Assembly (NCBI GenBank): GCA_937897265.1
Contig: CALCPT010000346.1
Span: forward strand, 1-9,693
Reading direction: 5' to 3'
Length of the DNA stretch: 9,693 bases
Source: an uncultured Alcaligenaceae bacterium
Lineage (GTDB): Bacteria; Pseudomonadota; Gammaproteobacteria; Burkholderiales; Burkholderiaceae_B
A model generated the notes under the pieces. That model saw only the letters and a list, made by a program, of their open reading frames with translations. It was not told the origin of the DNA and did no database searches. Of the stretch, positions 1 through 7,186 are shown piece after piece. Positions within the stretch are counted from its first letter, which is position 1; every line of letters begins with the position of its first letter. Both the position numbers and the translations under genes were made by a program.

Positions 1-207
1 GCAAGTGGAAATGTGCAGGTTCCATCATTGGTTGGTTTAAATGAGATTGGTGCTAAAACAGTTTTAACTCAAGCTGGATTTTTAATTAGAGAGATCACAG
101 CTTCAGATCCAACAAAGCCAGCTGGTGAGATCTTGGCGCAAGCACCGGAGGCTGGTGCAACTAAAACTATTGGCAGTATTGTGACAATAACAATTAATAA
201 AAATTAA
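1..207 (+). CDS. PASTA-domain protein, C-terminal fragment (5' end outside window)
   Basis: The reading frame is open from base 1 and ends at TAA 205-207, so only the last 68 codons are present. They hold essentially one PASTA domain. It begins V-P-S-L-V-G-L-N, has the central A-G-F helix/strand turn, then [14 protein letters not shown], and closes with [13 protein letters not shown] domains bind muropeptides or beta-lactams in Gram-positive kinases and PBPs, but they also occur in surface or secreted proteins of other bacteria, so the role here is unknown. The upstream domains would decide the function. An internal GTG at 13 is not a convincing start, because the frame is open to the edge. 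GC is 39% by hand count, below its neighbours, and the codons favour A/T. The gene converges with trpG, sharing TTAA at 204-207, and no clear terminator lies between them. Confidence 0.8.
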   Translation, partial: ASGNVQVPSLVGLNEIGAKTVLTQAGFLIREITASDPTKPAGEILAQAPEAGATKTIGSIVTITINKN

Positions 208-827
208 GCTCTAATTACAACTGGTGATAAACCCTCAGATCTTGCGCGAGCGCCCTTATCACCACAAATTTCTAACCAGTTTCCAATCATTTGATAACCA
301 TGTTCGGTAAGAACCGATTCTGGATGAAACTGTACGCCATAAACCGGTAGTGTTTTGTGTCGCACGCCCATGATTTCGCCGTCGGCGGTTTGTGCTGTGA
401 TCGCCAGGCAATCGGGGATCGAGGCACGCTCAATGGCCAGAGAATGATAACGAATCACGGTATAGGGCGAAGGCAAACCTTTAAAAACATCGCTGTTGGT
501 GTGTGTGATGTCTGAGGTTTTGCCGTGCATGATTTGTTGCGCACGAACGATCTTGCCACCAAACGCTGCGCCGATCGCCTGATGCCCAAGGCACACGCCC
601 AAGATCGGGGTTTTACCCGCGTAGTGTTTGATCACATCAATTGAGATGCCAGCCTCGGCTGGCGAGCAGGGCCCAGGCGACACGCAGATGTGATCAGGCG
701 CTAGCGCGTCAATCTCTTTCAGTGTGATTTGGTCGTTGCGATAGACGCGCACATCTTGACCAAGTTCGCCAAAGTATTGCACCAGATTGTAGGTAAACGA
801 GTCGTAGTTATCGATCATCAGTAGCAT
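204..827 (-). CDS. trpG: Anthranilate synthase component II (glutamine amidotransferase)
   Basis: TrpG hydrolyses glutamine and passes ammonia to TrpE for anthranilate synthesis from chorismate, the first committed step to tryptophan; it acts in the cytoplasm as a TrpE-TrpG complex. The protein is 207 residues. It starts [15 protein letters not shown], has the oxyanion segment [11 protein letters not shown] near 50-60, the nucleophile Cys79 in GVCLGHQAI, and the His168/Glu170 pair in QFHPES, so the class I amidotransferase triad is intact. The start lies 33 nt after the trpE stop, which fits one transcript. The usual family end is near residue 187; about 20 more residues follow, rich in Gly, Arg and Ser, before TAA 204-206. 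No trpD or trpC follows. Paralogous PabA proteins look alike, but the trpE neighbour makes TrpG the better name; the subunit may serve both pathways. Confidence 0.95.
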   Translation of the reverse strand: MLLMIDNYDSFTYNLVQYFGELGQDVRVYRNDQITLKEIDALAPDHICVSPGPCSPAEAGISIDVIKHYAGKTPILGVCLGHQAIGAAFGGKIVRAQQIMHGKTSDITHTNSDVFKGLPSPYTVIRYHSLAIERASIPDCLAITAQTADGEIMGVRHKTLPVYGVQFHPESVLTEHGYQMIGNWLEICGDKGARARSEGLSPVVIRA

Positions 828-860
828 GGTTTGAATCCAGGTCGTATCACGTTGGCGGAT

Positions 861-2399
861 TTAAAACGGGTCATCAAGCCCAGTTTGCACTTGCTCAGCC
901 GCGCGTAACACTGCGCGGGCTTTTGCCTCAGTTTCTTGCCATTCGAGTTCAGGATCAGAGTCGGCGACGATGCCGGCCGCTGCCTGCACATATAGCATGC
1001 CGTCTTTGATGATGCCGGTACGAATGGCAATCGCAACATCCATCTCGCCGCCATAGCTCAGGTAGCCCGCCGCGCCGCCATAGATCCCACGGCGCACCGG
1101 CTCGAGCTCGTCGATCATTTGCATCGCGCGCACTTTCGGTGCACCGGTTAAGGTACCTGCCGGAAACGAGGCGCGTAAGACATCCATATTGCTCATGCCG
1201 GCCTCGAGCGTGCCAGCCACGTTTGAGACCAGATGCATCACATGTGAATAGCGTTCGATCACCATGGTGTCGGTGACTTTCACTGTGCCGATTTTTGCGA
1301 CACGACCCACGTCGTTACGGGCCAGATCAATCAGCATGACGTGTTCTGCGCGCTCTTTGGGGTCGGCTAATAGTTCTTCGGCCAGCGCGGCATCTAGCTC
1401 GGGTGTTGCACCGCGTTTGCGGGTGCCGGCCAGCGGTCGAATCGTGATGGTGGTCTCGGGGGCCGAACCGGCAGGAGCCCCTTCGGCGAGCGGCAAGGCC
1501 TCTTGCCGCACAAGAATTTCGGGCGAAGCACCCACGACCTGAAAGTCACCGAAGTTCCAGTAATACATATAAGGTGAGGGATTCAAGCTGCGTAGCGCGC
1601 GATACAGCGAAAGCGGTGATTCGCTAAACGGTTTGGTAATGACTTGGCCTACCTGTACCTGCATCAGATCGCCCGCCGCGATGTACTCTTTTGCGCGTAA
1701 CACTGCGGCGAGGTAATCGGCTTTGGCAAAGTGCCGTTCTTCTGCGGTGACGACACTTGAATGGCTATAAGGGATTTCAATTGGCTTGCGTAGCCGAATC
1801 CGCAAGTCTTTGATGCGTTGCTGGGCACGATTAAAAGCCTCAGGCTGAGCGGGGTCGGCGTACACCATCAAGTAGATGCGCCCCGCCAGGTTGTCAACGA
1901 TGACCAGCTCATCGACTTGCAACAATAAGATATCTGGCGGGCCTTCGCCCATCCCGGCCGGATAAGGCTTGGTGGCGGGGCCGAGTTTTGGCTCAATGTG
2001 TCGAACCGTATCGTAGCCAAAATACCCAGCTAAACCACCTGCAAAGCGTGGCATCCCTGGGCGCAAGGCCACTTTGAAGCGCGCTTGATATTGCGAAATA
2101 AAGGCGAGTGGGTCACCCTGATGCGTTTCAATGACCTTGTCATCGCGAAGCACTTCAGTGGTCGTGCCGCGGGCGCGGATGACGTTGCGCGCAGGCAGGC
2201 CAATGAACGAATAGCGGCCAAAGCGCTCGCCTCCGACTACCGATTCAAGCAGGCACGAATTTTTGCCACCCTGAGGGCCGCTGTGCGCAAGTTTTAAATA
2301 AATCGCTAAAGGGGTGTCGAGATCGGCATAGGTTTCAGCGACCAGTGGGATCCGGTTATAGCCTTGCGCTGCGAGGGCTTTAAATTCGATTTCAGTCAT
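861..2399 (-). CDS. trpE: Anthranilate synthase component I
   Basis: TrpE aminates chorismate and removes pyruvate to give anthranilate, using ammonia from TrpG. The 512-residue length is normal for the family. The N-terminal regulatory domain has the L-L-E-S element at 50-53, which in known TrpE proteins forms part of the tryptophan feedback site, so allosteric inhibition by Trp is likely. The C-terminal chorismate-binding domain runs from about 225 to 505 and shows IRPLAGTRKRG (320-330), IDLARNDVGRV (357-367), SFPAGTLTGAPK (411-422) and YGGAAGYL (440-447). The ATG at 2397-2399 is preceded by only a weak ribosome site. An attenuator lies upstream at 2469-2592, so transcription is predicted to depend on tRNA-Trp charging. 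PabB is the main alternative, but the LLES element, the trp leader and the adjacent trpG favour TrpE. Confidence 0.96.
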   Translation of the reverse strand: MTEIEFKALAAQGYNRIPLVAETYADLDTPLAIYLKLAHSGPQGGKNSCLLESVVGGERFGRYSFIGLPARNVIRARGTTTEVLRDDKVIETHQGDPLAFISQYQARFKVALRPGMPRFAGGLAGYFGYDTVRHIEPKLGPATKPYPAGMGEGPPDILLLQVDELVIVDNLAGRIYLMVYADPAQPEAFNRAQQRIKDLRIRLRKPIEIPYSHSSVVTAEERHFAKADYLAAVLRAKEYIAAGDLMQVQVGQVITKPFSESPLSLYRALRSLNPSPYMYYWNFGDFQVVGASPEILVRQEALPLAEGAPAGSAPETTITIRPLAGTRKRGATPELDAALAEELLADPKERAEHVMLIDLARNDVGRVAKIGTVKVTDTMVIERYSHVMHLVSNVAGTLEAGMSNMDVLRASFPAGTLTGAPKVRAMQMIDELEPVRRGIYGGAAGYLSYGGEMDVAIAIRTGIIKDGMLYVQAAAGIVADSDPELEWQETEAKARAVLRAAEQVQTGLDDPF

Positions 2400-2468
2400 T
2401 TTTAGACAATTCTCGTAGGGCGGTTTCAGGTACGAAATGCAACACGCTTTAAAAGTCGGCGAAACAAT

Positions 2469-2500
2469 AAAAAAGCCCGACCATGTTTGGACGGGCTTGG
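2469..2500 (-). terminator. Intrinsic terminator of the trp attenuator (segments 3:4)
   Basis: On the minus strand AAGCCCG (2498-2492) pairs perfectly with CGGGCTT (2479-2473). Past one T-T mismatch, CC/GG extends the stem below a six-base loop. Six T residues (2474-2469) follow directly. The hairpin sits about 70 nt before the trpE ATG and inside the gph-trpE gap, so it stops transcription before trpE and not after a finished gene. A competing upstream partner for CCAAGCC is described under the attenuator. Confidence 0.9.
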
Positions 2501-2592
2501 TTTGTGTGTTTAGTCTGGTGGCCTAAGCCTTGAGACTGACTGCTGACAAAACCTTACCCGAGACAAAAACGCCACCAGCGCCACGAGGCGCT
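2469..2592 (-). promoter_or_regulatory. Ribosome-dependent trp attenuator
   Basis: Alternative pairings can be traced by eye on the minus strand. Segment 1:2 is CTGGTGGC (2578-2571, including the tandem Trp codons) with GCCACCAG (2522-2515), eight perfect pairs. Segment 2:3, the antiterminator, is GGCTT-A-GG (2529-2522) with CCAAGCC (2500-2494), seven pairs around one bulged A. Segment 3:4 is the terminator at 2469-2500. The 1:2 and 2:3 helices share bases at 2522, and 2:3 shares bases with the terminator stem, so they exclude one another. Inference from classical trp attenuation: a ribosome stalled at the Trp codons covers segment 1 and frees segment 2 to form the antiterminator, so trpEG is transcribed; with Trp-tRNA plentiful the terminator forms. 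Confidence 0.88.
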
Positions 2593-2625
2593 AGTTACGA
2601 ATTGATTCGGGGTCAGTGATTTCAT
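2554..2625 (-). CDS. trpL: trp operon leader peptide
   Basis: A 23-codon reading frame runs from ATG 2625-2623 to TAA 2556-2554. Its C-terminal half reads SASWRWWRFCLG, giving three Trp codons (residues 15, 17 and 18, two in tandem) in a peptide of 23, far above chance. The Trp codons overlap segment 1 of the attenuator and the stop falls between segments 1 and 2, the classical layout. It begins 17 nt after the gph stop and ends 154 nt before trpE. The ribosome site is weak (only an AGAA-like stretch about 10 nt upstream), so its translation may be partly coupled to gph. The peptide itself is expected to have no function beyond being translated. Confidence 0.88.
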   Translation of the reverse strand: MKSLTPNQFVTSASWRWWRFCLG

Positions 2626-2642
2626 GTTGAAAATGTTCTGTT

Positions 2643-3347
2643 TTAACGCGCTGCAACCCAATGGGCTGCAGCCTCAATTGAGTTAACTATAGCATCGACA
2701 TCAAGCGTTTGCACGCTTTGGCCTTCGTTATACCCGTAGGGCACTGCTAAAACGCTACAACCAGCCGCGCGTGCCGACTGAGCATCGTTGATTGAGTCGC
2801 CGATGGCCACGCTACGCGCGGGTGCGCTTTTTAACAAGTCACAGGCGTGCAACATCGGAGCCGGGTGCGGTTTAGCGTGCGCTAAGGTATCGCCACAGAC
2901 AACGGCCTGAAAATAAGGTGCCAGGCCAGTTCGGTCGAGCAGGGGCAGGGTGAATTCGGTGGCCTTGTTGGTGACGACCGCCAGGCGCAGACCCATACTT
3001 TTCATTAACTCAAGCCCAGGTATCACACCGTCAAACATGACTGACTGCTCACCATTCACCCGGTGCAGGTTACGAAAATATGACTCGCGCGCACGCTCGA
3101 AGAGTTCGGGCGAAATCGAAGCCGGGTCCGCGTCGACGGTCAGCATGCGCATCACCAGGTTTTTGGCCCCTTTGCCAATAAAGGTCGCAATCTGAGCTTG
3201 AGGCAGGCTCGAGAGCCCAAGCTCTTGGCGCATGGTGTTGGCCGCGTTAGCTAGATCGGGGATGGTGTCCATCAAGGTGCCATCCAGATCAATCAAAACG
3301 GCGTCGAAGGCTAAAGGTTTGCGGGTAGCGTTAGAAGCTGAAGACAT
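2643..3347 (-). CDS. gph: Phosphoglycolate phosphatase, HAD superfamily
   Basis: Gph removes phosphate from 2-phosphoglycolate, a product of DNA 3'-end repair (and of Rubisco oxygenation where present), in the cytoplasm with Mg2+. The 234 residues carry all four HAD motifs: motif I D20-L-D22-G-T (nucleophile Asp20), motif II Thr126 in VVTNK, motif III Lys159 in AHAKPHP, and motif IV GDSINDAQSA with Asp184 and Asp188. The helical cap lies between about 28 and 110. The gene sits 112 nt downstream of rpe and 17 nt upstream of trpL, and rpe-gph next to trp genes is a common proteobacterial arrangement. Its last 50 bp may house the trp promoter. Related HAD phosphatases with other sugar-phosphate substrates cannot be excluded from motifs alone, but the rpe neighbour supports Gph. 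Confidence 0.92.
   Translation of the reverse strand: MSSASNATRKPLAFDAVLIDLDGTLMDTIPDLANAANTMRQELGLSSLPQAQIATFIGKGAKNLVMRMLTVDADPASISPELFERARESYFRNLHRVNGEQSVMFDGVIPGLELMKSMGLRLAVVTNKATEFTLPLLDRTGLAPYFQAVVCGDTLAHAKPHPAPMLHACDLLKSAPARSVAIGDSINDAQSARAAGCSVLAVPYGYNEGQSVQTLDVDAIVNSIEAAAHWVAAR
2686..2694 (-). promoter_or_regulatory. Candidate extended -10 promoter for trpL-trpE-trpG
   Basis: Within the 3' end of gph the minus strand reads TGC-TATAGT, a TGn extended -10 with five of six bases matching TATAAT. Transcription would start near 2680, giving a 5' leader of about 55 nt before the trpL ATG, sensible for an attenuated operon. At 16-18 nt spacing only three of six bases match a -35 box, so the extended -10 would have to carry recognition. 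Read-through from rpe-gph is the alternative source of the transcript. Confidence 0.4.
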
Positions 3348-3459
3348 TATGTGGCATCTAGAAATTGGTTAAAGAGACACTGATGGTAGATTTTTCAGTG
3401 AAAAGTGCGGATAGTCACATTAAAGAGTGGGCCGCATCAGATCAGTAGAGTTAACGTGC

Positions 3460-4170
3460 TTAGACCGAGCTAGTTTCAGCAAGTTTGAGTTGTTCACGCA
3501 TGTTTTGAATCACGGCAGCGTAATCAGGTTGGCCAAAGATCGCCGAGCCTGCCACAAAGGTATCTGCCCCAGCGGCGCGGATGGCGCCGATGTTGTCGAC
3601 CTTGACGCCACCATCGACTTCAAGGGCGATCGGTTGGCCGCCCGCTTGCACATGCGCGTCGATGAGCGCGCGCGCCTGGCGCAACTTGTCGAGCGTGCCT
3701 GGGATAAAACTTTGACCCCCATAGCCGGGGTTGACCGACATGAGCAAAATAATGTCGACCTTATCCATGACATGGGTTAGCCAATTCAGAGGTGTCGCGG
3801 GGTTAAAGACTAGTCCTGCCTGACAGCCTTGATCGCGAATCAGGGCGAGGCTGCGATCGACGTGCCGCGAAGCCTCTGGGTGAAAGGTGATGACATTGGC
3901 TCCCGCCTTCGCAAATGAGGGGATCAGACTATCAACCGGTTCAACCATCAGATGAACGTCGATCGGCACACTAATGTGGGGGCGGATGGCCTCGCACACC
4001 ATCGGACCGATGGTCAGATTGGGTACGTAGTGATTATCCATGACATCAAAATGGATCCAGTCGGCGCCGGCCGCCACAACATTTTTGACTTCTTCGCCCA
4101 AACGGGCGAAGTCAGCAGATAAAATGCTGGGTGCGATACGTGCTTTTGGTCGGGCTGTCATTTCTGGCAT
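3460..4170 (-). CDS. rpe: Ribulose-phosphate 3-epimerase
   Basis: Rpe interconverts D-ribulose 5-phosphate and D-xylulose 5-phosphate in the pentose phosphate pathway. The 236-residue TIM barrel has the family elements in order: [13 protein letters not shown] (13-25, Ser15 at the substrate site), WIHFDVMD (38-45) with metal ligand His40 and catalytic Asp42, DVHLMV (71-76) with metal ligand His73, [10 protein letters not shown] (144-153) closing over the phosphate, and EVDGGV (184-189) with catalytic and metal-binding Asp186. The ATG at 4168-4170 has no good ribosome site; an in-frame ATG three codons later is no better. It is the first gene of the minus-strand block and faces apaG across a short gap, which must hold promoters for both directions. 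I saw no strong -35/-10 pair there. Confidence 0.96.
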   Translation of the reverse strand: MPEMTARPKARIAPSILSADFARLGEEVKNVVAAGADWIHFDVMDNHYVPNLTIGPMVCEAIRPHISVPIDVHLMVEPVDSLIPSFAKAGANVITFHPEASRHVDRSLALIRDQGCQAGLVFNPATPLNWLTHVMDKVDIILLMSVNPGYGGQSFIPGTLDKLRQARALIDAHVQAGGQPIALEVDGGVKVDNIGAIRAAGADTFVAGSAIFGQPDYAAVIQNMREQLKLAETSSV

Positions 4171-4228
4171 GATGTTCGGACACCAAAATTAGGTAGTTCC
4201 ATTATTGCAGTTTTCTTTGGATCTCATT

Positions 4229-4603
4229 GTGAAACCATTTGAGTTAACCGTTGCGGTCGAGCCTCGCTTTGTGCCTGAGCAATCAGATCCGGCCAAGCAA
4301 CAGTTTGTTTTTGCTTATACGGTGCGTATTACCAACACCGGCGAGCGGCCCGCTCAGGTCATTAGCCGGCACTGGGTTATCAGTGATAGCGAACAAGTCG
4401 CTCAAGAGGTGCGTGGTTTGGGTGTGGTGGGTCAGCAACCGTTGCTCGGGCCTGGCGAAACCTTTGAATACACCAGTGGCTGCCCCCTTAAAACGCCCGT
4501 CGGTACGATGCGTGGCAGTTATCATTGCGTCGGTGAAAATGGGGTGCCTTTTGAGGTTGAAATCCCTGAATTTGTATTGGCAATGCCGCGCACCTTGCAT
4601 TAA
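4229..4603 (+). CDS. apaG: ApaG domain protein (Co2+/Mg2+ efflux-associated)
   Basis: ApaG is a small single-domain fibronectin-III-like protein of about 125 residues. Its biochemical role is unsettled; in enterobacteria it is linked to cobalt resistance and magnesium efflux, and the same fold occurs in eukaryotic F-box and PDIP38-type proteins. This 124-residue copy has the hallmark segments QVISRHWVISDS, VRGLGVVGQQPLL, FEYTSGCPL and VGTMRGSYHC, and ends LAMPRTLH, a typical C-terminus. I place the start at GTG 4229 because it gives M-K-P-F-E-L-T-V, which aligns with my memory of related proteins, and because GGA lies 7 nt upstream. An in-frame TTG at 4205 would add eight residues with no family support. 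It is the first gene of the plus-strand block, 60 nt before mltA. Confidence 0.93.
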   Translation: MKPFELTVAVEPRFVPEQSDPAKQQFVFAYTVRITNTGERPAQVISRHWVISDSEQVAQEVRGLGVVGQQPLLGPGETFEYTSGCPLKTPVGTMRGSYHCVGENGVPFEVEIPEFVLAMPRTLH

Positions 4604-4663
4604 AGATCAGCTTGCGCCAGCCTCTCAACCTCTCTTAAAACGCTAAAGACAAGGTCACTTGCG

Positions 4664-5947
4664 ATGCCACGTATTTTTCTTCGAGCTCTGTTGTTGGGTG
4701 TATTGGCGATCTTGGCTGCCTGTTCAAGCCCGCCGCTCGTACCCGACTCGGGTCCGGCAACCGGTGCTCAGGCCCCTGTCACGGTGCCTGAGGCTACAAT
4801 AGCAGACAGCGCGGCGCGTGCTCTGGGTAGTAAGTTCGCTGCGGTAGGCTGGGGTGAGCTACCGGGCTGGGCCAATGACGATTTGCGTGGCGTTTGGACA
4901 ACCTTCTTGCGTAATTGCGCAGGGTTGATGCGTCCAACGGCGATCAATTTAGCGGGGCCGACGCGCGCCACGCCGCGTGCTTGGCAAGCGGTCTGCGCGG
5001 CAGCCACTGATCCCGCGCGTGCGCCCGCGGCGAACAACCCCGAAGCCGTTCGCAAGTTCTTGCAAACCTGGCTAGCCCCATGGCGACTCGACGGTGCAGA
5101 TGGCAAACCCGCCAGCAGTATTGTGACGGGCTATTACGAGCCGCTAGTGGTGGGATCGCGCAAGCAAGGTGGTGTTTACCAGTGGCCTCTTTACACGGTG
5201 CCTGCTGATTTGCTGACCATTGATCTGGGTAAAGTGTATCCAGAACTTGCCGGAAAACGGGTACGCGGCAAACTAGAGGGCAATCGAGTGGTTCCCTACG
5301 ATAGCCGTGCAAGCCTTGAGGCCTCGGCACGCAAGCCACCCGTCGTGGTGTGGGTCAATGACCCGGTGGATAATTTCTTTTTACAGGTACAAGGCTCGGG
5401 TCGTGTCCAGCTAAACGATGGGCCAGGTGCGGGTCAAACGATACGCGTGGCGTATGCCGACCACAATGGGCACCCGTATGTGTCGATCGGTAAGTGGCTC
5501 GCTGATAAAGGCGAAATGCAGTTGTCACAAACCTCAATGCAAAGTATTCGCGAATGGGCCAAGCGTAATCCTAAGCGTGTGCCCGAGATGCTCAATGCCA
5601 ATCCAGCCTTGGTGTTTTTTAAAGAAGAACCCATCACTGATCCTGAGATCGGCCCCAAAGGCGCCTACGGAATCCCCTTGATGGCGCAGCGGTCGATTGC
5701 TGTCGATACTAATTTCGTGCCCTTGGGCACGCCGGTGTTTTTGGCAACGACACAGCCTGCTTCGACTCAAACCCTGAATCGCCTGGTGTTTGCACAAGAT
5801 ACGGGAACTGCCATTAAGGGGGCGGCGCGTGCCGACTTTTATTGGGGTTTTGGTGACGCTGCAGGTGCGCAAGCCGGCCGAATGAAACAGGCAGGGCAAA
5901 TGTGGGTGCTCTGGCCGAAGCAGGCTGGTGCGCCGAGTGCGCGCTGA
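4664..5947 (+). CDS. mltA: Membrane-bound lytic murein transglycosylase A (lipoprotein)
   Basis: MltA cleaves the MurNAc-GlcNAc bond of peptidoglycan with formation of 1,6-anhydro ends, acting at the inner face of the outer membrane during wall turnover. The 427-residue protein starts with a lipoprotein signal whose lipobox is L-A-A-C (17-20); Cys20 would be lipidated, and Ser at the next position predicts export to the outer membrane. The MltA domain follows, with VTGYYEP (154-160) and FFLQVQGSGR (238-247). A C-terminal 3D-type domain contains AQDTGTAIKG (377-386) and ADFYWGFG (390-397). Asp379 and Asp391 are the conserved acids expected around the active site; I judge Asp391 the likelier match to the catalytic Asp of E. 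coli MltA, without alignment. An AGG lies about 10 nt before the ATG. The stop is 7 nt from the next gene's ATG, implying co-transcription. Confidence 0.95.
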   Translation: MPRIFLRALLLGVLAILAACSSPPLVPDSGPATGAQAPVTVPEATIADSAARALGSKFAAVGWGELPGWANDDLRGVWTTFLRNCAGLMRPTAINLAGPTRATPRAWQAVCAAATDPARAPAANNPEAVRKFLQTWLAPWRLDGADGKPASSIVTGYYEPLVVGSRKQGGVYQWPLYTVPADLLTIDLGKVYPELAGKRVRGKLEGNRVVPYDSRASLEASARKPPVVVWVNDPVDNFFLQVQGSGRVQLNDGPGAGQTIRVAYADHNGHPYVSIGKWLADKGEMQLSQTSMQSIREWAKRNPKRVPEMLNANPALVFFKEEPITDPEIGPKGAYGIPLMAQRSIAVDTNFVPLGTPVFLATTQPASTQTLNRLVFAQDTGTAIKGAARADFYWGFGDAAGAQAGRMKQAGQMWVLWPKQAGAPSAR

Positions 5948-5954
5948 GCCACCC

Positions 5955-7139
5955 ATGAAGACCTCTATTGTTGTCTGCGGGACAGGCATAGTAGGTTTGG
6001 CCACGGCGCTGGCGTTGGCGCGACGGGGCCAACAGGTCACCTTGTTGGGGCCTCGTCAAACATTTGCGCCCGCGTCGCCTGAGATCTTTCACCCTCGGGT
6101 ATATGCCATTTCACCAGCAAGCCAACGATTTTTAGCGTCGATCGGTGTTTGGAACATGCTCGACGCTCAGCGTTTAACCGCGGTGCAGGCCATGGAGATT
6201 CACGGCGATGGCGCCGGCCTGGTTAACCTCAACGCTTGGCAGGCGGCCATCCCAGAATTAGCCTGGATTGTCGAGTCAGGCGAGATCGAACGTGTGCTGA
6301 CCCAGGCGGTGCAAATTTTTGGCTTGAACTGGATCGAAGAAAAATTTGCAACGTATAGCAAAGCGGGTGAGACGGATGACCCGTGCGTCACGACCGATCA
6401 AGGCACCGCCTTGCAAGCCGAGTTGTTTATCGCAGCCGATGGCGCTCAGTCGCCTTTGCGCGCGGCGGCCGGTTTGCCGGTCGATATCAAACCCTACGGC
6501 GTCACAGCAATCGTCGCGCACTTGAACTGCGCACGGCCACATCAAGGCACGGCCTACCAATGGTTCAACGACCAAGGTGTGCTTGCCTTGTTGCCGATGC
6601 CGTCGACTGGGTCAGGTTCGCAAGTGTCTTTGGTTTGGTCGCTCAAAGAGTTGCTAGCGCAAGAATTGCTTGCGTTGCCCAAGCCAGAACAAGCGACACA
6701 ATTGAGTCTTCGCCTCGCAGCGTTGACCGCAGGGCGGCTGGGCGAGCTCACGCTGCGCGGCCCGCTTCATGCCTTTCCGTTATCTTTAAATCAATCGCCG
6801 ATGATTGGTGAGCGTATTGCCCTAGCCGGTGACGCCGCTCACCGCTTGCACCCCCTAGCCGGGCAGGGATTAAACTTGGGGTTAGGCGATGTCGAGGCCT
6901 TAGTCGCGGTGCTTGCCGAACGCGAAGCCTTTCGTAGTGCTGGTGATGCGCTGGTGTTAAGACGCTATCGCCGCGCTCGCGCCGAACCCGTTCTGGCGAT
7001 GCGAGTTGTCACAGACGGATTGCATCGGCTATTTGATGTGCAAAGTGCACCGGTAGCATGGTTGCGTAATATTGGGATGTCGGCGGTTGAAAAAATACCG
7101 ATGTTTAAGCGATACTTAATCGCTGGGGCCTCGCGCTAG
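5955..7139 (+). CDS. UbiH/UbiF/VisC-family FAD-dependent hydroxylase
   Basis: This is a 394-residue flavoprotein of the aromatic-ring hydroxylase family, most likely adding a hydroxyl group in ubiquinone synthesis at the membrane. The N-terminal Rossmann motif is VVCGTGIVGLATALALARRG (6-25), followed by the family segment RVYAIS (48-53), the DG motif FIAADGAQSPLR (158-169), and the second FAD motif ALAGDAAHRLHPLAGQGLN (289-307), whose Gly-Asp contacts the flavin ribityl chain. I chose ATG 5955, seven nt after the mltA stop with GAG in a usable ribosome-site position, because it puts the GxGxxG at residues 9-14. A GTG at 5928 would overlap mltA and add nine residues. Which ring position it hydroxylates (UbiH, UbiF, UbiI or UbiM type) cannot be told from motifs, so no symbol is given. 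Confidence 0.9.
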   Translation: MKTSIVVCGTGIVGLATALALARRGQQVTLLGPRQTFAPASPEIFHPRVYAISPASQRFLASIGVWNMLDAQRLTAVQAMEIHGDGAGLVNLNAWQAAIPELAWIVESGEIERVLTQAVQIFGLNWIEEKFATYSKAGETDDPCVTTDQGTALQAELFIAADGAQSPLRAAAGLPVDIKPYGVTAIVAHLNCARPHQGTAYQWFNDQGVLALLPMPSTGSGSQVSLVWSLKELLAQELLALPKPEQATQLSLRLAALTAGRLGELTLRGPLHAFPLSLNQSPMIGERIALAGDAAHRLHPLAGQGLNLGLGDVEALVAVLAEREAFRSAGDALVLRRYRRARAEPVLAMRVVTDGLHRLFDVQSAPVAWLRNIGMSAVEKIPMFKRYLIAGASR

Positions 7140-7173
7140 GTGTGGCGCCCAAGCAACCCCGTACTTATCGATC

Positions 7174-7178
7174 AGGAG
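7174..7178 (+). promoter_or_regulatory. Ribosome binding site fixing the dsbC start
   Basis: AGGAG at 7174-7178 lies 8 nt before TTG 7187 and is the strongest Shine-Dalgarno sequence in this part of the window. It selects TTG 7187 over the in-frame GTG at 7142, and the choice yields a clean signal peptide. Confidence 0.8.
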
Positions 7179-7186
7179 CAGTACGT

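Noticed and set aside
191..217. AT-only inverted repeats at the PASTA/trpG junction as a bidirectional terminator
   Set aside because: Stems consist only of A-T pairs and would be unstable; no GC-rich hairpin is present.
1264..1542. Plus-strand open frame of 92 codons inside trpE
   Set aside because: Low-complexity Ser/Ala/Arg composition typical of an antisense shadow, with no ribosome site and full overlap with a strongly conserved enzyme.
3378..3400. Hairpin CACTGA/TCAGTG in the rpe-gph gap as a terminator of rpe
   Set aside because: Only six pairs with an 11-base loop, and no real T-tract follows on the minus strand, so it cannot be called an intrinsic terminator.
4171..4228. Divergent promoter pair between rpe and apaG
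   Set aside because: Promoters are expected here, but I found no -35/-10 combination better than chance at sensible spacing on either strand.
5534..6092. Long minus-strand open frames opposite the mltA/ubiH-like junction
   Set aside because: They overlap two well-supported genes, show Arg/His/Pro-rich shadow composition and no recognisable motif.
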